This document shows, one piece after another, positions 36,718-45,910 of a stretch of DNA of 64,000 nucleotides; the stretch's first letter is position 1, and every line of letters starts with the position of its first letter. The position numbers were made by a program, and so were the translations under genes. A model generated the notes under the pieces. The model saw only the letters and a list, made by a program, of their open reading frames with translations. It had not been told where the DNA came from and searched no databases. The stretch is from an uncultured Cellulosilyticum sp. (lineage in GTDB: Bacteria; Bacillota; Clostridia; Lachnospirales; Cellulosilyticaceae): contig CAKVCL010000008.1 in the NCBI GenBank assembly GCA_934725855.1, positions 41,325 to 105,324 on the forward strand, given 5' to 3'.

Positions 36718-36746
36718 TTTACACTTTTCACTTTATTTAGTATACT
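36718..36746 (+). promoter_or_regulatory. Promoter of the NfeD-like/flotillin operon
   Basis: TTTACA (36718-36723) and TATACT (36741-36746) with a 17 nt spacer, about 100 nt before the first gene. Confidence 0.65.
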
Positions 36747-36844
36747 ATTAGCATCAAATGCTTAAAGCCATTGTCCCCCATGATAGAAGACCTTTGGCTT
36801 TATAATTTTTCTATTAATTTATTTTTCTAAGGAGGTTTGCCATA

Positions 36845-37378
36845 ATGTATAACATTTATTGTAATTGTTTATTTATTGGCCTAGGCATTTTATTACTCAG
36901 CTTAATTTTAGATGGCATTACGGATCTTTTCCAAGGCTTAACTCTTTTTGATATTCACTTCGACTGTCTGCCTGGTATTTTACCTCTTAGTCCACTTCAA
37001 ATATGTGCTTTCATGGTCGGTTTCGGTGGTCTAGGCATGACCCTCTATCGTCTCACTCATTTTCACCTTGTTCTTTCTATTTTATTAGGTTTTGTACTCT
37101 CCTATAGTACGCACCTCGTGCTTCATAAACTTCGCCAGATAGATAATGAAACCTTAAATACTTTTGACCTTATTGGATGCGAAGGCAAAGTTGTTGTTAC
37201 TATTTTTCAAAATGGTGTAGGTAGTGTTTCGCTTATAACAAAACAAGGTAAAATCACTTATCCTGCACAAAGTGATCATACCATTAAACAAGGAGGTACT
37301 ATTAAAGTAATCGATATTAAAGGTTCAATGCTTATCGTCTCTGATTCCCCCACTTTCTTTCTCAATCAAAACACTTAA
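36845..37378 (+). CDS. NfeD-like membrane protein, flotillin partner
   Basis: A 177-residue protein with three hydrophobic helices (about 10-28, 52-72, 77-97). A soluble C-terminal domain (about 110-170, LIGCEGKVVVTIFQNGVGSV and GGTIKVIDIKGSMLIVS) has the OB-fold pattern of NfeD proteins: conserved GxxGxV start, Gly turn and terminal VxxVxGxxLxV strand. Its position 120 bp before a flotillin gene on the same strand is the classic NfeD-flotillin arrangement (yuaF-yuaG in Bacillus), in which NfeD tethers or organises flotillin patches. AAGGAGG precedes the ATG. The N-terminal helices are poorly conserved, so the call leans on context. Confidence 0.82.
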   Translation: MYNIYCNCLFIGLGILLLSLILDGITDLFQGLTLFDIHFDCLPGILPLSPLQICAFMVGFGGLGMTLYRLTHFHLVLSILLGFVLSYSTHLVLHKLRQIDNETLNTFDLIGCEGKVVVTIFQNGVGSVSLITKQGKITYPAQSDHTIKQGGTIKVIDIKGSMLIVSDSPTFFLNQNT

Positions 37379-37499
37379 TATAAAATCTTTGTCCCTAATC
37401 ATCAGCTAAATTATTCTACTACATTTGAAAATATTACTAACCCATAATTCATAATTTATTATATAATATCTCTATCTTATTATAAGGAGGATATACATT

Positions 37500-39170
37500 A
37501 TGTTTTCTGTTTATGAATTGCCTTGGGGAGCTATTGGTATTCTAATTGGCATCCTGCTCATTGTTGCTATCATTCTTAGTATGTGGAAAAAGGTTCCACA
37601 AGATAAAGCAGCAGTTATCACAGGTCTCAAAAAGCGTGTTATCACAGGTGGCGGTGGCATCGTTATTCCACTTCTAGAACGTATTGATACGATTTCACTT
37701 GAAAGTATGAAATTAGATGTCAAAACCAATGGTGCCATGACTAGTCAAGGCGTTCCCATTAATACTGATGGAGTTGCTGTCATTAAAGTACGTAATGATA
37801 AATCTTCTATTCTAGCTGCTATTGAACAATTTAATGCCAGCAAGGAGTCTGAAACGGTTCAAATTATAAGTGATGTTTCTAGAGAAGTGCTTGAAGGCAA
37901 ATTACGTGAAATTATTTCTAAACTTACTGTTGAAGAAATTTACAACGACCGTGAAAGTTTTGGTGCCAAAGTTCACGAAGTAGCTGGTACAGATCTTTCT
38001 GAAATGGGACTTGAAATCAAAACCCTTACCATTAAAGATATCTCCGATAATAATGGTTACCTAAAAGCATTAGGTGAAGCCCGAATTGCTGAGGTTAAGA
38101 AAAATGCTCAAATTGCTGTAGCTGAATCCAATAAAGAAACTCAAATTAAAACTTCTGAAGCAAAACGTATTGGTGAAACGGCTTCTATTGAAGCTCAGAC
38201 AGCTATTGCTGAAGCTGAGAAGAATAAGAGTATTAAACAATTAAGCTTTGATAAAGAACAATCTGCTGCTAAAGCAGATGCGGATGCAGCTTACAGTATC
38301 CAAAAGAATATTGCTCAAAAATCTATTACCGACACAGAAATGAACGCTGAAGTATTACGCCAACAGCGTTTAAAGGATGTAGAAACTGAAAAGATTCAAA
38401 TTTCTATTGCTGCTGAACAGAAAAACATTGAACTTGCTATCAAAAAAGCTGAAAGAAAAGAAAAAGAATTACTTGAAACCATGGTCAAACCTGCTGAAGC
38501 TGAAAAAGCGACCAGAGCATTAAATGCTGAAGCTGAAAAATACAAAGAAATTGCTGAGGCCGAGGCTCAAGCCGAGGCTCGTAAATTACAAGCTGCTGCA
38601 GAAGCCGAAGCACGTAAGATGCAGGCTGAAGCTGATGCTGAAGCCATTCGTCTTCAAGCTAAAGCTCAAGCTGAACAAACTGAACTTCAAGGTCTTGCTG
38701 AAGCTCAAAAAGCTAAAGCAAAAGGTCTTGCCGAAGCTGAAGTTATTAAGCAAAAAGGTCTTGCTGAAGCTGAAGCCATTAAAATGCAAGGACTCGCTGA
38801 AGCTGAAGCCATGGAGAAAAAAGCAGAAGCTTATGCCAAATACACTGACGCTGGTAAAATGGAAATGCTGGTTAACGTTCTACCTGAAGTTGCTAAACAT
38901 GTTGCTGAACCTATGTCTCGTATTGAAAAGATTGTGGTTATGGATGGTAGCTCTAATGGTGAAGGCGCTGTTTCTGTGGCTAAAACTGTATCAAGTACCA
39001 TGTCTGTGGTTATGGACTCCGTTAAAGAAATGACGGGCTTCGACTTAACAGATACAATGAAAGCCCATACATATGATGCAAAAGTTAATAAAAATATTGC
39101 AATGAGTGGCTTACCTAGTCACCCAATGGTTGATGAAACGACTTTAGAGGCTTCACCTACTGAAAATTAA
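37500..39170 (+). CDS. Flotillin family membrane-scaffold protein (long YuaG/FloT type)
   Basis: A 556-residue protein with a membrane-associated hydrophobic N-terminus (AIGILIGILLIVAIILSMWK). An SPFH/band-7 domain follows (about 30-205, KKRVITGGGGIVIPLLERID and VLEGKLREIISKLTVEEIY), then a long Ala/Glu/Lys coiled coil (about 205-450). Within the coil, four consecutive units of about 12 residues start GLAEAE or GLAEAQ. The C-terminal part, YTDAGKMEMLVNVLPEVAKH, is the conserved flotillin end. Flotillins assemble membrane microdomains that influence secretion and signalling. Codon use is strongly biased towards GCT and GAA, as in highly expressed genes. AAGGAGGATATACATT precedes the ATG; a strong terminator closes the operon. 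Confidence 0.95.
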   Translation: MFSVYELPWGAIGILIGILLIVAIILSMWKKVPQDKAAVITGLKKRVITGGGGIVIPLLERIDTISLESMKLDVKTNGAMTSQGVPINTDGVAVIKVRNDKSSILAAIEQFNASKESETVQIISDVSREVLEGKLREIISKLTVEEIYNDRESFGAKVHEVAGTDLSEMGLEIKTLTIKDISDNNGYLKALGEARIAEVKKNAQIAVAESNKETQIKTSEAKRIGETASIEAQTAIAEAEKNKSIKQLSFDKEQSAAKADADAAYSIQKNIAQKSITDTEMNAEVLRQQRLKDVETEKIQISIAAEQKNIELAIKKAERKEKELLETMVKPAEAEKATRALNAEAEKYKEIAEAEAQAEARKLQAAAEAEARKMQAEADAEAIRLQAKAQAEQTELQGLAEAQKAKAKGLAEAEVIKQKGLAEAEAIKMQGLAEAEAMEKKAEAYAKYTDAGKMEMLVNVLPEVAKHVAEPMSRIEKIVVMDGSSNGEGAVSVAKTVSSTMSVVMDSVKEMTGFDLTDTMKAHTYDAKVNKNIAMSGLPSHPMVDETTLEASPTEN

Positions 39171-39175
39171 TAGAT

Positions 39176-39217
39176 TAAAAGGACCTATTCTTGAATTTAA
39201 GAATAGGTCCTTTTTAG
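39176..39217. terminator. Terminator between flotillin and prsA-like genes
   Basis: AAAAGGACCTATTCTT and AAGAATAGGTCCTTTT form a 16 bp stem with a short loop, A-run on the left and T-run on the right. It can end transcription from both sides. Confidence 0.9.
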
Positions 39218-39224
39218 TATAAAT

Positions 39225-40415
39225 TTATTTAGCTTCTGCTGTTTGTCCATCTGCTGCTTCGGTTGTTGTATCCGTTGCGTCGGCCGCCTTATCATCTGCT
39301 GCATCGGATGAAGCTTCATCTTTTGCATCTGTTGACGCTTCATCCTTTGAAGCATCAGCTGAAGCGTCTGCACTTTCAGTTTCTTTTGGCTCTGTTAATT
39401 CTGTCTTATAATTTTCTTCATAGTAAGTAATCTCATAATCTTTTTTCCACTCTTCTATATCAGCAGTTAACAATTCTTCTGCTTTTTGATTTTGAAGAGT
39501 TGTTGTAATCGTTTCTTTGACTTCTTCTAAAGGTTGAACTTTTTCTTCTTTTTGAATGCCATCAGCTTTAATGATATGCCATCCAAATTGTGTTTTGACA
39601 GGTTTAGAAACTTCTCCTTCACCCAATTCCTTTGCCCCAGCCATAAAGTCTTCATCATATTGAGTGGTGTCATATTCTATATAACCTAAAGAGCCACCTT
39701 TATCTTTTGTACCATCCGTGCCATACTCAGCTGCTAAATCAGAAAAGCTTGTCCCTGCATTATATTTTTCTAATACTTCATTTGCTTTTTCTTCTGAATC
39801 TACTAAAATATGATAAATTTGAGCACCTGGCTTCGTTGTATAGTTAATGATATTTTCATCATAATATTTTTGAACATCATCGTCCGTTACTTTTACTTTC
39901 TCTTGTTTATACAGGTCGAGTAATTGTGTAACATATAAATTTTTAGCAATATTTTCTTTTAAATCATCTAATGTCATTCCACTTTGCTCTAGAGCATTTG
40001 TAAAATCTTCTTCCTTTGTAAAGCTTGCTTTTGTGGTTTCTAACTCTTCATTGATTTTATCTTCGGTAACTTCAATTCCTTTTGTTTCTTTTGCTTTAAG
40101 AACTAAAATTTCAGATTCAATTAATGAATTCACAATATTTTTCTTAAAGTCATTATATTGATTAACAGTTTGCTCGTTACTTGTAAAATCTTCTCCATAA
40201 TAAGTTTTCATCATATCATCTGACATACCATAAACTGCCATTTGATTATCTAATGCTGTCTTATAAATAGGTACTTCACCCACTCTAGCTACAATTAAAC
40301 CTTTTTCATCTTGAGATGCCATTTCTGTCGCAGTTTTTGTGTTGCCACATGCTACCATTGTTAAACTCATTGTTGCAATTGCAAGAACGGCAATTACTTT
40401 TTTAAATAATTTCAT
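39225..40415 (-). CDS. prsA: PrsA-like foldase lipoprotein with parvulin (PpiC) domain
   Basis: A 396-residue lipoprotein that assists folding of exported proteins. Signal peptide and lipobox are clear (VIAVLAIATMSLTMVACGN, lipidated C23). A SurA_N-like helical region (about 40-180) precedes the parvulin domain (about 190-285), where YHILVDSEEKANEVL, the Gly-Gly turn DKGGSLGYIEYD and TQFGWHIIKADG are typical. The last about 60 residues are a low-complexity Ala/Asp/Glu/Ser/Thr tail, probably a flexible acidic spacer. It lies 35 nt after a sensor kinase gene on the same strand, so it is probably co-transcribed with the two-component genes and may be part of their stress output. Confidence 0.92.
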   Translation of the reverse strand: MKLFKKVIAVLAIATMSLTMVACGNTKTATEMASQDEKGLIVARVGEVPIYKTALDNQMAVYGMSDDMMKTYYGEDFTSNEQTVNQYNDFKKNIVNSLIESEILVLKAKETKGIEVTEDKINEELETTKASFTKEEDFTNALEQSGMTLDDLKENIAKNLYVTQLLDLYKQEKVKVTDDDVQKYYDENIINYTTKPGAQIYHILVDSEEKANEVLEKYNAGTSFSDLAAEYGTDGTKDKGGSLGYIEYDTTQYDEDFMAGAKELGEGEVSKPVKTQFGWHIIKADGIQKEEKVQPLEEVKETITTTLQNQKAEELLTADIEEWKKDYEITYYEENYKTELTEPKETESADASADASKDEASTDAKDEASSDAADDKAADATDTTTEAADGQTAEAK

Positions 40416-40449
40416 TTTCTTCTCCTCTTATTTCCTTATTTGAATATTT

Positions 40450-41907
40450 TCATATTCTTCTTTCCACTTCAAACCAAAAAGTACTTCCCTTATGGGGTTC
40501 GCTGTTAACGCCATAAGTTGCATGATGAGCCTCTAAAATATTGCGTACAATAGATAAACCAAGACCTGTACCTATCATAGCTCTTTTATGTGTTTTGTCA
40601 ATCTTATAATATCGATCCCATATATAAGGTATGTTCTCTGGTGCAATGCCTTCACCTGAATCCGTTACCTCAATACGTACTTTATTATCAACTATTTTTT
40701 GGCGAACTGCAACTATTTTATTTTCCCCTGTATAATTAATAGCATTATTAATAAGATTATACACCACTTGAGACATTTTGAGTTCATCTGCTTCAATTTC
40801 TACTTCTTCATCATAATCAAAAGTAATATGATAACCTTCTTTTTCAGTTAACGCTGCATAGCGAGCCATCGTTTCTTTCACATTTTGCGTAAAGTTATAA
40901 ACTCGCTTTTCCATCTTTTGGGTTCCTGCTTGAAGCTTTGATAAATCAAGCATATCATTAACAAGTGCCGTGAGCCTATTGGCTTCATCAATAATAACTT
41001 GTGTATTTTCTGGATTGTTTTCTCCTGGTAAATCTCGCATCATTTCTGCATAACCTGATATTAAAGTAAGTGGGGTTCTTAAATCATGAGATACATTAGC
41101 AATCAGTTCTCTTCTAAAGCCTTCTGTCTTGGTTAATTCTGTGGACACATAGCTTAATGTGTTAGAAAGCTCTGCAATTTCTTTATAACCCTTTTCTTCA
41201 AAAACAATCGCTTCATTATTACCAGCTAATGCCTTTGCATGTTCATTAATTTGAATGATGGGACTTGCAATCTTCCTAGCAATAAATACTGATAACCCAA
41301 ATGCCAACACAATCATTAAAATTGTAACATATAGTAACTGTTTCCTAATGGTACTTACAGTCGCATTAACTGGTGAAATAAAGCTATTAATCATTAAAAT
41401 ATATTCATAATCCTGATAATTAATAATCTTGGTATAGACTACTGCTTCGTCCCTTGTATTTCTTAATTGAACTTTAGGGGGTGCAAGAGGATTATTATTA
41501 GGTACAGTTAACAGAGCGTCTCCTTCTTTCCAATCTATAAAGATGGCCCCTCCCTTTTCTTTTGCTGCTATTCCAAATCGTAAATAATACCCATCAGAAA
41601 GTTTTGAGATCGTCTTATCACGCCTTGTTGCATTTTGTATATAAAAAGGCTTTCCTGTGGCATCTGCAAATACAATACACAAATTTCTACTGTTTGCTAA
41701 ATTATTTAATATATCCTCTAACTTATCACTTTCAATATTTTTCTCTATCGTCTTAGCAACTTCTACAATTTCATCCTTTTTAATCTTCTTATAAAAGCTT
41801 TCCATAAATACCACTTGAAAAAACCATAAAACAACAATTAAAATTCCTATCAATAAAGACAAGTAACCAAAAAGCTGCCATCTAATACTCAGTTTACTTT
41901 TCTTCAA
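40450..41907 (-). CDS. Sensor histidine kinase of the PrsA/HtrA-linked two-component system
   Basis: A 485-residue membrane kinase. Two transmembrane helices (about 9-31 and 189-209) bracket an extracytoplasmic sensor region of about 155 residues. HAMP follows (RKIASPIIQINEHAKALAGN), then HisKA with phospho-acceptor His in LIANVSHDLRTPLTLISGYA and a HATPase domain: N box YNLINNAINYTG, G1 VTDSGEGIAPENI, G2 GTGLGLSI. It overlaps the response regulator gene by 14 nt and precedes prsA. Placement beside prsA and htrA suggests that it senses envelope or secretion stress, as CssS does in Bacillus, but homology to CssS specifically cannot be judged here. Confidence 0.95.
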   Translation of the reverse strand: MKKSKLSIRWQLFGYLSLLIGILIVVLWFFQVVFMESFYKKIKKDEIVEVAKTIEKNIESDKLEDILNNLANSRNLCIVFADATGKPFYIQNATRRDKTISKLSDGYYLRFGIAAKEKGGAIFIDWKEGDALLTVPNNNPLAPPKVQLRNTRDEAVVYTKIINYQDYEYILMINSFISPVNATVSTIRKQLLYVTILMIVLAFGLSVFIARKIASPIIQINEHAKALAGNNEAIVFEEKGYKEIAELSNTLSYVSTELTKTEGFRRELIANVSHDLRTPLTLISGYAEMMRDLPGENNPENTQVIIDEANRLTALVNDMLDLSKLQAGTQKMEKRVYNFTQNVKETMARYAALTEKEGYHITFDYDEEVEIEADELKMSQVVYNLINNAINYTGENKIVAVRQKIVDNKVRIEVTDSGEGIAPENIPYIWDRYYKIDKTHKRAMIGTGLGLSIVRNILEAHHATYGVNSEPHKGSTFWFEVERRI

Positions 41908-42574
41908 AGCGATATCCCACCCCTCTTAAGGTGACAATACGAGAGGCATGTTCTCCTAAACTTTTGCGCAGTAACTTAATATGCGTATCTAATGTGCGAT
42001 CATCTCCATAATAGTCATAACCCCATACATTACTAATCAAACTTTCTCTAGAAAGTGCAATGCCTCTATTTTTTACCATATAGAAAAAGAGATCATACTC
42101 TTTGGGTGTCATCTCAACATTTCGACCATCTATTCTTACTTGTCTGGCATCAAAATCAACCTCTAACCCATCAAATTTCACTACATCTTTATTGGCAAGG
42201 CTTTGCTTGTTTACATCATGACGTTTCATAATGGCTTGAACGCGCATCATAAGCTCCTTAGTTGAAAAAGGTTTGACCACATAATCATCCACCCCAATTT
42301 CAAATCCATGGATGCGGTCATATTCTTCACCTCTGGCTGAAAGCATAATAACTGGTGTGTCAGAAAACTTTCTAATTTCCTTACAAGCAGAAAAACCATC
42401 TAATTCTGGCATCATCACATCCATAATAATAAGGTCATACGCTTCTTCATGACACTTTTCAATAGCTTCCATGCCATCACAGGCTTCAACTACCTCATGC
42501 CCTTCAAATTTTGCATACCTTTTAATTAATTCTCTAATCATTTTTTCATCGTCTACCACTAAGATTTTATACAC
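41894..42574 (-). CDS. OmpR/PhoB-family response regulator
   Basis: A 226-residue regulator. The receiver domain has acidic residues DD at 8-9, phospho-acceptor D52 (LIIMDVMMPELDGF), Thr/Ser switch (PVIMLSARG) and K102 region (VVKPFSTKEL). The C-terminal winged helix is of OmpR type (MTPKEYDLFFYMVKNRGIAL and DDRTLDTHIKLLRKSLG, ending VGYRFEEK). GAGGAGAGGGATGTG precedes the ATG. First gene of a regulator-kinase-prsA operon, with htrA just upstream in the same orientation behind its own terminator, making htrA and prsA natural candidate targets. Confidence 0.96.
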   Translation of the reverse strand: MYKILVVDDEKMIRELIKRYAKFEGHEVVEACDGMEAIEKCHEEAYDLIIMDVMMPELDGFSACKEIRKFSDTPVIMLSARGEEYDRIHGFEIGVDDYVVKPFSTKELMMRVQAIMKRHDVNKQSLANKDVVKFDGLEVDFDARQVRIDGRNVEMTPKEYDLFFYMVKNRGIALSRESLISNVWGYDYYGDDRTLDTHIKLLRKSLGEHASRIVTLRGVGYRFEEK

Positions 42575-42696
42575 ATCCCTCTCCTCCTCTACTAAATTGT
42601 ACCAATAATCTCTCTAATCTAAAAGGGGTATTTATAATCCGTTTTTGTTTTATAGTTTGTCTGCACCTTGCTTCTTATCATTAATTTTTATATGCA

Positions 42697-42748
42697 AATA
42701 GGTAGACTTTATACGTCTTAATCCCTAAGATGCTAAAGTCTACCTTAT
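42697..42748 (-). terminator. Terminator after htrA
   Basis: TAGGTAGACTTTA and TAAAGTCTACCTTA pair around a loop of about 21 nt that has a small inner palindrome. It lies between the htrA stop and the response regulator start. The T-run is weak, so read-through is possible. Confidence 0.65.
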
Positions 42749-42761
42749 TGATTTTACCTAA

Positions 42762-44042
42762 TTAATTATCGCTTGTTTGAATTTTTTCTTCTGTTTTTGT
42801 TTCAGGTACACTTTCAGAAAGTTCAACATGAAGAGTGACTAATTTACCTTCCCTAGATACAATCACTGTAACGGTTTCACCCACTTTATGTTGCTGCAAA
42901 ATTTGTTTTAAGTCAGCCATTGATGTAATTTGTGTATCACCAACTGCAACAATACAATCACCAACTTTAAGTCCACTCTTCTCAGCTTTTGTTCCTTCCG
43001 TTAATTTTCCAATATAAAGACCTAATTGATTGACACCATATTGATAAGCTTTTTGAGCAGAGTCAATTTCAACAACACTTACACCTAAGACAGGTCGTCC
43101 CTGAACATAGCCAACATCCATGATAGATTTTACAACTTCTTTGACAACATTAACAGGAATTGCAAAGCCTAAACCTTCAATACTTGTGCCTGATGAAGAA
43201 CCACCAGATTTTGCAACTACAAGACCAATAAGTTGTCCTTGATCGTTAAACAAACCCCCACCTGAATTTCCTGGATTAATAGCCGCATTGGTTTGAAGCA
43301 GCGTCATCTTTTGATTTTCAAGTTGAATTTCACGGTTTAAAGCACTAATAATACCATTTGTAACGGTTCCACCTAATCTTCCTAATGGATTACCGATTGC
43401 AATGGCTGTATCGCCTACTGCTAAGCTATCTGAATCCCCATAAGTAACCGGTTGAAGTTTAGCGCCTTCTACTTTAATAACAGCCACATCAGTTTGTGGA
43501 TCGGTTCCAACAAGTTTGGCTTCATATTCTTCACCACTCGTTAAACGAACGGTAATTTTATTAGCGCCATCAATCACATGATTATTGGTAGCAATATAGC
43601 CATCGCTAGAAATGACAACGCCACTACCAGCGCCTTGACTCACATACTGTCCAAAGAAAAAGTCACTACTAACGGCTTCTGTTGTAATCTCTACAACAGA
43701 GGCTGCAGCCACATTGGCCACCTCTGCTACTGAAAGTCCCCCAGATGACTTGCTAGCACTGGTTTGACTAATGGTATTTTGTGGCATCTGACTCACAGTA
43801 GGTTGATTAGCCGCAGCTTCTTTATTGGCTTCTACCTGCTCCTGAATCCAGTTATGTGACGTATATAAACTTCCTGCTCCAAAAGATGCCAGTGCAACCG
43901 CTAAGGTTAAAGCAATACCTCTTCCTTTGTGACCTTTCTTTTCTCTCATTTTAATCATTGCAGGAATGCCTTCTTTATTCATCTCACTTTGTATTTTATT
44001 TTCTTCTAAGAAATTGTTTTCATGATTAAATTGTTCATTCAT
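42762..44042 (-). CDS. htrA: HtrA/DegP-like membrane-anchored serine protease with PDZ domain
   Basis: A 426-residue quality-control protease. A cytoplasmic N-terminus and one membrane helix (IALTLAVALASFGAGSLYTS) anchor a trypsin-like domain with triad H155 (ATNNHVIDGA), D185 (DPQTDVAVIKV) and S260 (NPGNSGGGLF). A PDZ domain follows (about 320-410: LGVSVVEIDS, LYIGKLTEGTKAEKSGLKVG). The layout is that of Bacillus HtrA/HtrB. It degrades or refolds misfolded exported proteins at the outer membrane face. It sits just upstream of a response regulator, kinase and prsA, as in envelope-stress regulons. AGGAGGAATAAGTT precedes the ATG. Confidence 0.96.
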   Translation of the reverse strand: MNEQFNHENNFLEENKIQSEMNKEGIPAMIKMREKKGHKGRGIALTLAVALASFGAGSLYTSHNWIQEQVEANKEAAANQPTVSQMPQNTISQTSASKSSGGLSVAEVANVAAASVVEITTEAVSSDFFFGQYVSQGAGSGVVISSDGYIATNNHVIDGANKITVRLTSGEEYEAKLVGTDPQTDVAVIKVEGAKLQPVTYGDSDSLAVGDTAIAIGNPLGRLGGTVTNGIISALNREIQLENQKMTLLQTNAAINPGNSGGGLFNDQGQLIGLVVAKSGGSSSGTSIEGLGFAIPVNVVKEVVKSIMDVGYVQGRPVLGVSVVEIDSAQKAYQYGVNQLGLYIGKLTEGTKAEKSGLKVGDCIVAVGDTQITSMADLKQILQQHKVGETVTVIVSREGKLVTLHVELSESVPETKTEEKIQTSDN

Positions 44043-44159
44043 AACTTATTCCTCCCACTACAACTATGTCTTAATTTGTTTTTCTTTCTTTAACTGTCTT
44101 TATATTATTGCCCTTAAGTGATAAGTATATGAACATTCATTGAAAAAAAGTTGAAGTTG

Positions 44160-45704
44160 CTAAAATTTATGCGTATTTTTTTCAATTGCTTCCATTTTAG
44201 CAAGCATTTCTTTTCTACCTTCTCGATCCCATAAGCTGACAAGCCAGATGACGATAATCGCTAATACAAACCCTGGCACAATTTCATATAAGTTAAATAA
44301 AATAATGTTAGGAAAAGCCGAAGCAAGTTTTGGCCAAGCCATCGTGGTCACCCCACCTGTAATCATCCCACAAATTGCTGCAATTCTGGTTGTTTCTTTA
44401 TAAAATAGGGACATGATAACGATTGGTCCAAAAGTTGCCCCAAATCCTGCCCATGCATAAGAAACAAGGGCTAATACCGATTCATTTTCTGGATCCATAG
44501 CAATAAAATATGCAAGAATAGCTACAACAATAATGGTTATACGACTCACCCATACCAGTTCCTTTTCAGATGCTTTTTTACGAATGAGCCCTCTATAAAA
44601 ATCTTCAGAGATAGCAGAAGCTGTAACTAACAATTGTGAATCTGCCGTACTCATCACTGCCGCTAAAATAGCGGATAATAAAATCCCACATAGGAAAGTT
44701 GGCGCATAACGGATAACCATTTCAATAAAAACATGTTCTGGGTCACTAATAAGCTGACCATCCGTTAGTGAACGTCCTAACATTCCAATAAAGATAGCGC
44801 CTACAAGTGAAATGATCACCCATCCCATCGCAATGATTCTTGAACGACTAATTTCTTCTGGATCATGGATAGCCATAAATCTTGTTAAAATATGAGGTTG
44901 ACCGAAATATCCTATTCCCCATGCTAAAGCTGAAATAATACTCATAACAGCTGCTCCAATGGTTGCACCTGAACCTGCTAGTCCCTCTACACTCCATAAA
45001 CTTGTATACCCTGTTGCTGAAATACTTTCTTTAGCACCATTTAAAATATCTAAATCAAATTGAACAGCTTCTTGGTGAGTTAGTACAATCATAAGGGGTA
45101 ATCCTATAATTGCAATAAACATTAATATACCTTGAATTAAGTCTGTCCAACATACTGCTAAAAAACCACCTAAAAATGTATAAATAATAATAATAGTCGC
45201 CCCAATAAGGACTGCTTTTTCATACTCAATATGAAAGACATTATTAAGTAACTTACCACCTGATACAAAACTAGATGCCACATAAAAGACAAAAAATACT
45301 AAAATAAAAATAGCTGAAATGATACTCAGTATTTTTTTATCATCATTAAATCGTTTTTCAAAATAAGAGGACAACGTGATGGCATTATCACATGCCTCAG
45401 TATAAACACGTAGCCTTTTTGCTACAATCTTCCAATTTAAATAAGTTCCTATTCCTAAACCAATGGCAGTCCATCCCGCACTACTGACCCCGCTCAGATA
45501 AGCAAGCCCAGGTAGTCCCATTAAGAGCCAACCACTCATATCAGATGCTTGAGCACTAATAGAGGTTACCCATCTACCTAATTTCCTTCCACCTAAAATA
45601 TAATCCTCCAAATTCTTTGTTTTAAAGTAGAAATATCCACCAATAGCCAACATCCCTAATAGATATAGGCAGAAAGTCACGATGATTGCTATGTTTTTAT
45701 CCAT
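44160..45704 (-). CDS. putP: Sodium/proline symporter, SSS family
   Basis: A 514-residue symporter with 13 hydrophobic helices. Conserved PutP blocks include FKTKNLEDYILGGRKLGRWV, SAQASDMSGWLLMGLPGLAY and WGIGYFGQPHILTRFMAI (with following AxxDxxEI), and ILAAVMSTADSQLLVTASAI with the sodium-binding Ser/Thr region. It imports L-proline with sodium, for osmoprotection or as carbon and electron acceptor in Stickland-type metabolism. The start follows AAGGAGCAAAATGAAAG. Single-gene unit between htrA and the MazF-like gene. Confidence 0.94.
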   Translation of the reverse strand: MDKNIAIIVTFCLYLLGMLAIGGYFYFKTKNLEDYILGGRKLGRWVTSISAQASDMSGWLLMGLPGLAYLSGVSSAGWTAIGLGIGTYLNWKIVAKRLRVYTEACDNAITLSSYFEKRFNDDKKILSIISAIFILVFFVFYVASSFVSGGKLLNNVFHIEYEKAVLIGATIIIIYTFLGGFLAVCWTDLIQGILMFIAIIGLPLMIVLTHQEAVQFDLDILNGAKESISATGYTSLWSVEGLAGSGATIGAAVMSIISALAWGIGYFGQPHILTRFMAIHDPEEISRSRIIAMGWVIISLVGAIFIGMLGRSLTDGQLISDPEHVFIEMVIRYAPTFLCGILLSAILAAVMSTADSQLLVTASAISEDFYRGLIRKKASEKELVWVSRITIIVVAILAYFIAMDPENESVLALVSYAWAGFGATFGPIVIMSLFYKETTRIAAICGMITGGVTTMAWPKLASAFPNIILFNLYEIVPGFVLAIIVIWLVSLWDREGRKEMLAKMEAIEKNTHKF

Positions 45705-45834
45705 CTTTCATTTTGCTCCTTAATCACTTATTATATATTCATATTGTTTCATTATATAGGATATTTGCCATTTTTTTCAAGAAATCATAGTAAAACAAAG
45801 CGTTTCTCTTAAGGTGATTTATTGATTTTGCCAT

Positions 45835-45873
45835 TAAAAAATACCTTGAAACATCATATCATTTCAAGGTATC
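45835..45873 (-). terminator. Terminator after the PemK/MazF-like gene
   Basis: ATACCTTGAAA and TTTCAAGGTAT form an 11 bp stem over a roughly 10 nt loop, followed by TTTTTTAAT on the minus strand. Confidence 0.8.
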
Positions 45874-45910
45874 TCTCTTATATATTATAAATGGATTACT
45901 TACTTTTATA

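Noticed and set aside
38524-39033. Lys/Leu-rich open frame of 169 codons
   Set aside because: Out-of-frame shadow of the flotillin coiled-coil repeats; the repetitive GAA/GCT codons create it.
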